DNA of 64,000 nt, from contig JALHOG010000011.1 of NCBI GenBank assembly GCA_022843125.1, positions 6,869 to 70,868 on the forward strand, in the 5' to 3' direction. Shown one piece after another: positions 9,633-16,808 of this stretch. How positions within the stretch are numbered: the stretch's first letter is position 1; each line of letters starts with the position of its first letter. The DNA comes from Ilumatobacteraceae bacterium (lineage in GTDB: Bacteria > Actinomycetota > Acidimicrobiia > Acidimicrobiales > Ilumatobacteraceae). A model generated the notes under the pieces. The model saw only the letters and a program-made list of their open reading frames with translations. It had not been told where the DNA came from and ran no database searches. The translations under genes were made by a program, and so were the position numbers.

Positions 9633-10022
9633 ATGAGCGAGAAGCTGGGGCTGGTGGGGTTCATGGTCGTGTTGGCGGGGCTCGACTTCGCCGGCACCGT
9701 GTTCGCGAAGGAGTGGACGATCCACCGAGCACCCTGGATGCTCGCCGCAGGCGCAGTGTCGTTCGTCGCCCTGTTCGTCGTGCTCGTGATCGGTCTGCGC
9801 TACGCGGAGATGTCGATCGTCACCCTCGGGTGGATCGTGGTGCTCCAGGCGGGTGTGCTGATGATCGACCGGGCGCGCTACGGCACCACGATCGCGCCCG
9901 GGGGCTGGGTGGCCATCGTGCTGATCGTGGTGCTGCAGGGCTACCTGGTGCTGGCCGCGACCGAGTCGGCGGCCGGCCCGAGCAGCGTCACTCAGCCGAG
10001 TGCGGCGAGCGCTGCGTCGTAG
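9633..10022 (+). CDS. Small four-helix membrane protein
   Basis: A 129-residue protein with four predicted membrane helices (about 5-25, 32-55, 60-80 and 88-110) and a Ser/Ala-rich tail. Size and layout resemble SMR/EamA-type small transporters, but no SMR active-site Glu motif is visible in helix 1, so the function is unknown. Its last 31 bases overlap the 3' end of tpx on the other strand. Confidence 0.75.
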   Translation: MSEKLGLVGFMVVLAGLDFAGTVFAKEWTIHRAPWMLAAGAVSFVALFVVLVIGLRYAEMSIVTLGWIVVLQAGVLMIDRARYGTTIAPGGWVAIVLIVVLQGYLVLAATESAAGPSSVTQPSAASAAS

Positions 10023-10489
10023 TCGGGCTCGTCGGCGATCTCGCCCACCAGCTCGGTGTGCGCGATGTTGCCGTTCTCGTCGAGCACGACGATCGCCCGG
10101 GCCGACAGGCCGCGCAGCGGACCGTCTTCGAGCTTGACGCCGTAGGTCTCGGTGAAGTCGCTGCGGAACGCCGACGCGACCTTCACGTTCTCGATGCCCT
10201 CGGCGCCACAGAAACGGCCCATCGCGAAGGGCAGATCCTCGGACACGCAGATCACCACGGTGCCCTCACGCTCGGCGGCCTTCTCGTTGAACGTGCGCAC
10301 GCTGGTGGCGCACGTGGGGGTGTCGATGCTCGGGAAGATGTTGAGGATCACCTTCTGGCCGGCGAGCGAACCGAGGGTCACGTCGCCCAGGTCGCCGCCG
10401 GTGAGGGTGAACTCGGGTGCAGGGGAGCCCACCGCAGGGAGGTCGCCGTTGGTGTTGAAAGGATTGCCACGCAGGGTCACTTGAGCCAT
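9992..10489 (-). CDS. tpx: Thiol peroxidase (atypical 2-Cys peroxiredoxin)
   Basis: A 165-residue Tpx. The peroxidatic Cys60 sits in 'SIDTPTCATSV' and the resolving Cys94 in 'GRFCGAEG', the spacing typical of the family. It reduces hydroperoxides using thioredoxin in the cytoplasm. The ATG at 10489 is supported by the conserved N-terminus (VTLRGNPFNTNGDLP) and by CAGACT (10498-10503) 8 nt upstream, a -10 variant seen before other leaderless starts here. The VTT-like membrane gene ends just 14 bp upstream, so read-through is also possible. Confidence 0.95.
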   Translation of the reverse strand: MAQVTLRGNPFNTNGDLPAVGSPAPEFTLTGGDLGDVTLGSLAGQKVILNIFPSIDTPTCATSVRTFNEKAAEREGTVVICVSEDLPFAMGRFCGAEGIENVKVASAFRSDFTETYGVKLEDGPLRGLSARAIVVLDENGNIAHTELVGEIADEPDYDAALAALG

Positions 10490-10503
10490 GGCGGGGGAGT
10501 CTG

Positions 10504-11193
10504 TCAGGAATCGAGCTGGAAGTCTCGACCGCGACGCAGATTGACCAGGATGAACACCACGGTCAACACGATCGAGATGATCAACGCAGGCCGCTGATAG
10601 CGATCGAGGAAGCGGAGCACCGCATCGACCTCGTCGTCGGCGATCTGGGCGACCCACCACCACAGCGACAGCCGCCCGACGATCCCGATCGTGACCAGCG
10701 GGACGAGCCGGCGGGCGGGCACCTTGCTGATGCCGCTGATCGCCGCCACGATGTTCGACCCGACGAAGAACGGGATCACGATCCACTCGGCACGGTGGAA
10801 CAGCTGCAGCGTGTCCTGGATCTGTTTTGCGGACGCCCCGAGGTAGCGCCCGAACCACACCAGCACGTCGCGCCCGAACGCACGGCCGATGAGGTGACAC
10901 ACCGCATACGCCAGGGCGAGGCGGAGCCCTGCGATCAGCCCGAACACCCACCACTCGATGTCGCTGCCGGCGACCAGGAGGAGGTGCCGCACGCGTGCGT
11001 GTAGCGCGATCAGGCCCTCCGGGTTGGTGTTGACCCAGGTGGTCGCGACGGCGGTCGCGAACCAGCCGCAGGCGACGAGGCCGACGAACGCGACCAGCGT
11101 CAGCGGCGCCCACCGGGGTCGGATGTGGGGGAGTCCGGTGACCGCCTCGATCTCGGCTGCATCGGCACCGGGGGCGTCGTCGGGCGGCTGCAC
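10504..11193 (-). CDS. VTT/DedA-like membrane protein
   Basis: A 229-residue integral membrane protein with about five hydrophobic segments. The central 'FFVGSNIVAAISGISKVPARRLVPLVTIG' region resembles the re-entrant loop and following Arg-containing helix of the VTT (DedA/SNARE-associated) family, linked to lipid flipping and membrane homeostasis. Assignment is by motif only. It lies directly upstream of tpx on the same strand. Confidence 0.7.
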   Translation of the reverse strand: MQPPDDAPGADAAEIEAVTGLPHIRPRWAPLTLVAFVGLVACGWFATAVATTWVNTNPEGLIALHARVRHLLLVAGSDIEWWVFGLIAGLRLALAYAVCHLIGRAFGRDVLVWFGRYLGASAKQIQDTLQLFHRAEWIVIPFFVGSNIVAAISGISKVPARRLVPLVTIGIVGRLSLWWWVAQIADDEVDAVLRFLDRYQRPALIISIVLTVVFILVNLRRGRDFQLDS

Positions 11194-11265
11194 GCTGCGA
11201 CGTTATCGGGCGGAACGTTCCTGATCTGGCCGCCCGGACGCTGCTCGGGTACGGTCCGGTCCGGA

Positions 11266-12132
11266 ATGGTGATGCGGTCGATCATGATGCGGCTGCTCCC
11301 GGTCGCTGGGTCAGTAATCGCACTCGTGGCATGCGGCGCGGCGACGACAGTCCCGAACGCCGCGCCCGACACCGGTGGCCGGTCGGTCGGTCGGTTCGTC
11401 GTCGAGTGTGCGCTCGATCGGCTCGCTCCCGATGACCCGATCGTGCACGCAGGCCATCCTGGCGCCAGCCATCTCCACCAGTTCTTCGGCGCGGTCGGCG
11501 TCGGAGCGCTGCCCGATCACGGCGCCTACGTCGGTGGGCCGACCACCTGCGAACGGCCGGGCGAGACGGCGTCGTACTGGGCGCCGGTGCTCGCGATCGA
11601 CGGGAGGACGCCGTTCCCGGCGACCAGGGTCGTCGTCTCGTACCGAGCCGGACCGGGGGTCGAACCGACCGACGTGGTGCCGTACCCGCCCGGTCTGATG
11701 CTGGTCGCGGGGGACGCAACGGCGACCGAGCCCCAGCCGCTGTCGGTCGTGGCGTGGTCGTGCGGTGCCGATGGGAGCCCGGCGGCGACCCCGGCGGTCT
11801 GCGCCGGGGCGTCGAGCCCGCGCATGACCGTCACCTTCCCCGATTGCTGGAACGGCGTCGACACGGCGCCAGCCGACTGGGACGATCCCGCACGCCGTCA
11901 CGTGGTGTACAGCGCCGACGGTGTGTGCCCCGGATCGCACCCGATGCCGATCCCGCAGCTGCAGCTGGCGGTCGACTACCCGCCGGTGGACGCAGATCTG
12001 ATCGCCGGGTTGGCGCTGTCGTCGGGCGACATCCACTCGGGTCACGCCGACTTCTGGAACACGTGGGAGCACGCCGAGCTCCGTGACGCGGTCGTCCGGT
12101 GCATCCACCACGACGTCGACTGCCACGGATGA
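11266..12132 (+). CDS. DUF1996-family secreted lipoprotein
   Basis: About 288 residues. The signal peptide ends in VIALVACG (Cys23), a lipoprotein site. The body matches DUF1996: 'HAGHPGASHLHQFFG' near residue 65, 'YWAPVL' near 105, 'FPDCWNG' near 200, 'PQLQLAVDYP' and 'SGDIHSGHADFWNTW' near 265. The family is secreted in actinobacteria and fungi and sometimes fused to carbohydrate-binding modules; its biochemical role is unknown. Start choice among ATG 11266, ATG 11272 and ATG 11284 is uncertain; TACGGT at 11250-11255 favours the first. Its stop lies within the first unit of a tandem repeat. Confidence 0.88.
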   Translation: MVMRSIMMRLLPVAGSVIALVACGAATTVPNAAPDTGGRSVGRFVVECALDRLAPDDPIVHAGHPGASHLHQFFGAVGVGALPDHGAYVGGPTTCERPGETASYWAPVLAIDGRTPFPATRVVVSYRAGPGVEPTDVVPYPPGLMLVAGDATATEPQPLSVVAWSCGADGSPAATPAVCAGASSPRMTVTFPDCWNGVDTAPADWDDPARRHVVYSADGVCPGSHPMPIPQLQLAVDYPPVDADLIAGLALSSGDIHSGHADFWNTWEHAELRDAVVRCIHHDVDCHG

Positions 12133-12168
12133 GGACTGCCACGGATGAGGACTGCGAGGGATGAGGAC
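12121..12168 (+). repeat. Three tandem 16-bp repeats
   Basis: Three head-to-tail units, TGCCACGGATGAGGAC twice and TGCGAGGGATGAGGAC once. The first contains the last codons and stop of the DUF1996 gene. They lie between two convergent genes and look like slippage duplications. Confidence 0.85.
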
Positions 12169-12182
12169 GTCGGAGTCGGGCG

Positions 12183-12929
12183 CTACATCCGGCCGGCGTC
12201 GATCACGCGCTGGAGGAACTGGCGCGTGCGCGGCTCGTGCGGCGCGCCGAAGAGCTGGTCGGGCGGGCCCTGTTCGAGGATCCGGCCGGCGTCGAGGAAG
12301 CACACCCGATCGGAGATCTCGCGGGCGAAGTGCATCTCGTGGGTGGCGAGCAGCATGGTCATGCCCTCGCGCTTGAGCTCGCGCACGACGTCGAGCACCT
12401 CACCGACGAGCTCGGGGTCGAGCGCCGAGGTGATCTCGTCGAGCAGCATCACCTCGGGCTCCATCTGCAGAGCGCGGACGATCGCCACGCGCTGCTGCTG
12501 GCCACCGGAGCAGCGGTCGGGGTAATCGCCGGCCTTGTCGGCCAGACCGAATCGCGACAGCATCGCCATCGCCTGGTCGTGCGCCTCCCGCTTGGAGCGG
12601 CCCAGCACCTTCCTCGGAGCGAGCGTGACGTTCTCGAGCACGGTCTTGTGGGGGAACAGGTTGAAGCTCTGGAACACCATGCCGATCCGGCGCCGGATCG
12701 GGTCGGGTGGCAGGCCGGGCTCGCTGATGTCGACGCCGTCGAACACGATCTCGCCATCGTCGATCGGTTCGAGAAGGTTCGTGCAGCGGAGCAGCGTCGA
12801 CTTCCCCGACCCGGACGCGCCGATCAGCGTGATCACCTCGCCCCGATCGACGGCGAGGTCGATCCCGTCGAGGACGACCTTGTCGCCGAACGACTTGAGC
12901 ACGTCGCGGTACTCGATCAGCGGCGTCAT
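12183..12929 (-). CDS. Polar amino-acid ABC transporter ATP-binding protein
   Basis: A 248-residue ATPase of the GlnQ/HisP type. Walker A GASGSGKST is at about residues 35-43, the Q-loop region reads 'GMVFQSFNLFPHKTVLENV', the signature is CSGGQQQRVAI and Walker B is 'VMLLDEITSALDPE'. It energises uptake of a polar amino acid with the permease and SBP encoded upstream. The ATG at 12929 overlaps the permease stop (ATGA), so the two are translationally coupled. Last gene of the three-gene minus-strand operon. Confidence 0.95.
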   Translation of the reverse strand: MTPLIEYRDVLKSFGDKVVLDGIDLAVDRGEVITLIGASGSGKSTLLRCTNLLEPIDDGEIVFDGVDISEPGLPPDPIRRRIGMVFQSFNLFPHKTVLENVTLAPRKVLGRSKREAHDQAMAMLSRFGLADKAGDYPDRCSGGQQQRVAIVRALQMEPEVMLLDEITSALDPELVGEVLDVVRELKREGMTMLLATHEMHFAREISDRVCFLDAGRILEQGPPDQLFGAPHEPRTRQFLQRVIDAGRM

Positions 12930-13822
12930 CGGATCGCGGTCCCCGACATGCGGCGCCGCTCCTTGGCCATCAGGTGGTCGGCGAGGCGGGTGAGCGGCAC
13001 TGCCACGGCGATGAACAGCACGGCGGCCACGACGTACGGCGTGAAGTTGAACAGGTCGCTCGTGATGATGTTCGCTCGCCGCAGTGCTTCGACCGGGCCG
13101 AGGAGCGAGATCAACGCCACGTCCTTCTGCAGGCTGACGAGGTCGTTCATGAGGGGCGGGACGACGCGCCGCACCGCCTGCGGCAGCACGACGTGGAGGT
13201 TGGACTGCCACGTGGACAGACCGAGCGAGCGGGCCGCCGCCCGCTGGCTCTCGTGCACGCTCTCGATACCGGCGCGGAACACCTCGCTCACGTACGCCGA
13301 GTAGGTCACGATGAGGGCGACCCCACCCCAGAACAGGTAGCTACCGAAGAACGTGCGGCTGTTGATCAACCCGACCATGCCGAACCCGATGAGGTAGATC
13401 CAGAGGATCACGGGCACGCCGCGCACGCCGTCGGTGTAGAGGGTCGCGAACAACCGCACCGGGTAGAGCAGGGGCGACCGGACGTTGCGCGCGAGCGCGA
13501 TCACCAGCCCGAGCACGAGGATCGTCGGAGCGCACACCAGGAAGATCCGCACGTCGAGCCAGAACGCCCGTGCGATCGGCGGGAAGCTGTCGCGGAAGAC
13601 GCCCCAGTCGAAGAAGCTCTCGCGCACGCGCTGCCACGTGTCGAGCCGAGGCACGAGCACGACGAGCAGGGTGACGACGACGAACGTGCTGAGCGCAGCG
13701 ACGCCGACGGAGCGACGCCGCTGCCGTCGCTCCCACCGCTGCCGCCGTGTGAGGCCGGATGGACGCTGCGAACGCGGCGGAGCCGGTGCCGTGAGGGCAC
13801 CGGCTCCGTCGAGGTCAGTCAT
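12926..13822 (-). CDS. Polar amino-acid ABC transporter permease
   Basis: A 298-residue permease of the HisMQ family. A basic cytoplasmic N-terminus (residues 1-50, TRRQRWERRQRRR) precedes the first helix. The EAA loop 'ESQRAAARSLGLSTWQSNLHVVLPQA' docks the ATPase. It forms the membrane channel, most likely as a homodimer because only one permease is encoded. The ATG at 13822 lies 12 bp after the SBP stop. A TAGGTT hexamer overlapping that stop codon could act as an internal -10. Confidence 0.93.
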   Translation of the reverse strand: MTDLDGAGALTAPAPPRSQRPSGLTRRQRWERRQRRRSVGVAALSTFVVVTLLVVLVPRLDTWQRVRESFFDWGVFRDSFPPIARAFWLDVRIFLVCAPTILVLGLVIALARNVRSPLLYPVRLFATLYTDGVRGVPVILWIYLIGFGMVGLINSRTFFGSYLFWGGVALIVTYSAYVSEVFRAGIESVHESQRAAARSLGLSTWQSNLHVVLPQAVRRVVPPLMNDLVSLQKDVALISLLGPVEALRRANIITSDLFNFTPYVVAAVLFIAVAVPLTRLADHLMAKERRRMSGTAIR

Positions 13823-13833
13823 GGAGGGTGAAC

Positions 13834-14742
13834 CTACCCGAGGCTGATGACCGGGGCCTCGGTGTAGTCGCTCATCCACTCCGTGGTGATGGTGTCGAGC
13901 TCGCCCGACGCCTTCAGCGCCTGGAGGGCGAGGTTCACGCACTCGGTGAGCGGGCTGTCCTTGGCGAGCAGCAGGCCGAACTCGTCGGAGCCGCTCCCTT
14001 CGATCTGGCCGTACACCGTGGTGCCCTCGATCTCGACGGCGGTGATGAACAGCGCCGTGGGCAGGTCGCTCACGATGGCGTCGATCTGGTTGCTCTCGAG
14101 CGCCTGCTTCGCGGCGGCGTTGTCCTGGAAGACGAAGATCTCCTGCGTCGGCTGGATCTGCTCCTCGACGTAGGTGACGCTGGTGGTGCCGGACGCGACG
14201 CCGATCTTCAGCGCCTGCAGCGCTTCGAGCGTGGCGGCCTCGGCGGCGGGGGAGTCGGCGAGGCCGAAGATGGCCTGGGACGCCGAGTAGTAACCCTCGC
14301 TGAAGTCGACGACCTGGGCGCGCTCCTCGGTGATCGTGTACTGCTGCAGGTTGAAGTCGAAGTCCTTCGGGCCGGGAGCGATCGCGGTCTCGAACGGGGT
14401 GCGCACCCAGGTGACTGCGTCACCCTCGAACCCGAGCTCGCTGGCGACGGCCATCGCCACAGCGGCCTCGAAGCCCTGCCCGTCCTCCGGGGTGGCATCG
14501 TTGATGACGTACGGCGGGAACGCAGGCTCGCCGGTGGCGATCGTGAGCACACCGTCGGTGATGGTGTTGCCGGCGGCGCAGTCGGCGGCCGAAGCGGCGT
14601 CGGCTGGTGCGTCGGTCGCGGCGGGTGCGTCGGGTGCGTCGGTGGCCGCCGGTTCGACCGTCTCGTCGTCGCCGCAGGCGGCGAGCACGAGGCTGCCGAC
14701 GGCGAGCACCGCGAGAGCGGCATGGCGGGGATGGGTTCGCAT
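13834..14742 (-). CDS. Polar amino-acid ABC transporter substrate-binding lipoprotein
   Basis: A 302-residue SBP_bac_3 protein. Lipobox LVLAAC (Cys23), then a Thr/Ala/Asp-rich linker with repeated ATDAPDAP units to about residue 50. The ligand domain starts at 'GVLTIATGEPAFPPYV' and contains 'GFEAAVAMAVASELG', 'RAQVVDFSEGYY' and 'IGVASGTTS', all characteristic. The ligand is probably a polar amino acid. A clear Shine-Dalgarno (AAGGAG) precedes the ATG. The promoter lies in the 126-bp divergent region shared with the TetR gene; a candidate minus-strand -10 TACCGT is at 14787-14782. Confidence 0.94.
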   Translation of the reverse strand: MRTHPRHAALAVLAVGSLVLAACGDDETVEPAATDAPDAPAATDAPADAASAADCAAGNTITDGVLTIATGEPAFPPYVINDATPEDGQGFEAAVAMAVASELGFEGDAVTWVRTPFETAIAPGPKDFDFNLQQYTITEERAQVVDFSEGYYSASQAIFGLADSPAAEAATLEALQALKIGVASGTTSVTYVEEQIQPTQEIFVFQDNAAAKQALESNQIDAIVSDLPTALFITAVEIEGTTVYGQIEGSGSDEFGLLLAKDSPLTECVNLALQALKASGELDTITTEWMSDYTEAPVISLG

Positions 14743-14831
14743 GGTGGTGATCTCCTTCAGGTGTTCACGCTGAGAGACGAAACGGTAGCGGCCCGCGGCT
14801 GCGCCGTGCAGGACCCTTGTCGAACCCGACC

Positions 14832-14868
14832 TTGACGCTGAGACGGTTTTCGTCTTATCGTCTCAGGC
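14832..14868 (+). promoter_or_regulatory. Promoter and operator of the tetR gene at 14869
   Basis: TTGACG (14832-14837), an 18-nt spacer and TATCGT (14856-14861) lie 7 nt before the GTG start, a leaderless promoter. An inverted repeat TGAGACG (14839-14845) / CGTCTCA (14859-14865) overlaps the spacer and -10, with an inner AGACG-gtttt-CGTCT pair. This is the expected place for a TetR autorepression operator. A related half-site (CTGAGAGACGAAACGG) recurs near 14770 in front of the divergent SBP gene. Confidence 0.65.
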
Positions 14869-15471
14869 GTGGTGGGGGACGACCTGGACACGCGAATCCT
14901 CGATGCCGCCAAGCGCTGCTGTGAGCAGTGGGGGGTGGCCAAGGTGACGATCGACGACATCGTCGCGGCCAGCGGCGCCTCCCGGGCCACGATCTACCGG
15001 TTGTTCCCCGGCGGCAAGGACGTGTTGTTCGAGGCGCTGCGGGTCCGCGAGCTCACCGACTTCTTCGACGTGCTCACCGCGGCGGTGAGCGCCGGCGGCG
15101 ATGGCGATGGCGAGCCCGACGATGTCGAGTCGCTGATCGTCCGCCTCGTCACCACGGCGACCGCCGAGCTGCGCAACGATCAGCACCTCGCGATCATGCT
15201 CGCCACAGCACCCGGCGAGACGCTCGGCCAACTGACCGTCGAAGGGTTGCCGCGGATCATCCGGGTCGCCGCCGACTACCTGGTGCCGTTGGTGAAGCCC
15301 CACATCGAGCCGCTCGACCCGGCGTTGCTGATCGACCTGCTCGTGCGTCTCACGATCTCGTACTTCCTCGCGCCCAGCGACCTCGTCGATCTCGGCGATC
15401 CGCGCTCGGCGCGAGCAGTGCTGCGCCCGGCGCTGCACGCCTACCTCAACGGTCACCCCACCGCCTGCTGA
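14869..15471 (+). CDS. TetR/AcrR family transcriptional regulator
   Basis: A 200-residue TetR repressor. The N-terminal helix-turn-helix (about 8-55) reads 'DTRILDAAKRCCEQWG', 'VTIDDIVAASGASRATIYRLFPGGKD'; the rest is the variable ligand-binding domain. It probably represses itself and the ferritin-like protein gene 21 bp downstream through the palindrome over its promoter, and perhaps the divergent amino-acid importer. The inducer is unknown. The GTG start is chosen from the leaderless promoter spacing. Confidence 0.92.
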   Translation: MVGDDLDTRILDAAKRCCEQWGVAKVTIDDIVAASGASRATIYRLFPGGKDVLFEALRVRELTDFFDVLTAAVSAGGDGDGEPDDVESLIVRLVTTATAELRNDQHLAIMLATAPGETLGQLTVEGLPRIIRVAADYLVPLVKPHIEPLDPALLIDLLVRLTISYFLAPSDLVDLGDPRSARAVLRPALHAYLNGHPTAC

Positions 15472-15492
15472 ATCCCATCCCGAGGAGCATCC

Positions 15493-16644
15493 ATGTCTGC
15501 CACGCACGCCAGTAACGAAGAGATCATCGGTCGCGCCGACATCAACGACATCGAGGCGATCCTCGCGGTGAGCAACACCGACGTCGACGAGGTCGAGCAC
15601 ATCGTCAAGGACAACGCCGATGCGATCTTCACGTGGGACTACTCGCTCGCCCGTCCGCAGCTCCGCAAGCTGTACGAGAAGGCCAAGGTCGGCCAGTGGA
15701 ACGCCACGACCGATCTCCCGTGGGACCAGGAAGTCGACCTCGAAAAGGTGGTCTCGTCCGACCAGGCAGCACTCCAGTCGGGCCTCACACCCGATCACTA
15801 CGTCGGCACGGTCGTCGAGAAGTGGGGCAAGCAGGAGTGGCTCGCGTTCGGCATCGACCAGCGGCGCTGGACGCTGTCGCAGTTCCTCCACGGCGAGCAG
15901 GGCGCACTGCTCTGCACGGCCAAGATCGTGGAGACCGTGCCGTGGTACGACGCCAAGCTGTACGCCTCCACGCAGGTGGTCGACGAGGCCCGTCACGTCG
16001 AGGTGTTCGCCCGGTACCTCGACGAGAAGCTCGGCGGTGGCTTCCAGGTCAACGCCCACCTGCGCATGCTCCTCGACGACATCATCGAGGACTCACGCTG
16101 GGACATGACCTACCTCGGTATGCAGGTGATGGTCGAGGGCCTCGCCCTCGCCGCGTTCGGGTTCCTGCACCAGATGACCGAGGAACCGCTCCTCAAGCAG
16201 CTCCTGCGATACGTCATGAGCGACGAGGCCCGCCACGTCGCCTTCGGCGTGTTGTCGCTCAAGGAGGTCTATGACGGCATGACCGACGCCGAGATGAAGG
16301 ACCGCCAGGAGTTCGCGTTCGAAGCTGCGATCCGCATGCGCGACCGCTTCCTGTCGCAGGAGGTCTGGGAGAAGCACGGCGTCAACCCGCGCGACGTGGT
16401 GCCGCTGGTGCTGAAGGACCCGACCCGCGACATCTTCCAGCAGATGCTGTTCTCCAAGATCGTCCCGAACTGCAAGAAGCTCGGCCTGCTCGACCGGAAC
16501 GACCAGTGGCTGCGCCGCCGGTTCGAGGAGATGAACGTCATCCAGTTCGAGGACTGGGAGGACACCGGGTCGGAGTACATCAAGTTCGAGCTCGACGCCC
16601 AGCAGTCCGACGAGCGTGAGCCGCAGCCGGTCGCCGGCGACTGA
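15493..16644 (+). CDS. Diiron ferritin-like / R2-type oxidoreductase of unknown substrate
   Basis: A 383-residue, mainly helical protein with a four-helix-bundle diiron centre: Glu in 'FLHGEQGALLCTAKIVE', EARH in 'VDEARHVEVFARYL', Glu in 'VMVEGLALAAFGF' and a second EARH in 'SDEARHVAFG'. This E / ExxH / E / ExxH pattern is that of ribonucleotide-reductase-R2-like and AurF-like oxygenases. The lack of a partner reductase subunit argues against an RNR role. A Shine-Dalgarno (GAGGAG) precedes the ATG. It forms an operon with the TetR regulator directly upstream, so it is probably induced by that regulator's ligand. Confidence 0.85.
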   Translation: MSATHASNEEIIGRADINDIEAILAVSNTDVDEVEHIVKDNADAIFTWDYSLARPQLRKLYEKAKVGQWNATTDLPWDQEVDLEKVVSSDQAALQSGLTPDHYVGTVVEKWGKQEWLAFGIDQRRWTLSQFLHGEQGALLCTAKIVETVPWYDAKLYASTQVVDEARHVEVFARYLDEKLGGGFQVNAHLRMLLDDIIEDSRWDMTYLGMQVMVEGLALAAFGFLHQMTEEPLLKQLLRYVMSDEARHVAFGVLSLKEVYDGMTDAEMKDRQEFAFEAAIRMRDRFLSQEVWEKHGVNPRDVVPLVLKDPTRDIFQQMLFSKIVPNCKKLGLLDRNDQWLRRRFEEMNVIQFEDWEDTGSEYIKFELDAQQSDEREPQPVAGD

Positions 16645-16808
16645 CATCCCGTTCGCGAACACGCCAAACGTGGTCGCTCAGCGTGAACATGCTGTTGCGC
16701 GACGCGCGACCTCCAGCGAACTCGTCGCGAATTTCCCTTCCGACCCTGGTGTCGAGGGTCCACGTGGAGTAGACGAGAGACGTCCCAACTCACTGGAGGT
16801 ACACGTTC
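16645..16808 (+). other. Intergenic region before the nucleotidase gene
   Basis: 164 bp without a gene. It holds a perfect palindrome GTTCGCGAAC at 16651-16660, just after the diiron gene stop, and a good Shine-Dalgarno (GGAGG) about 10 nt before the next ATG. No convincing -35/-10 pair was found. Confidence 0.4.
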
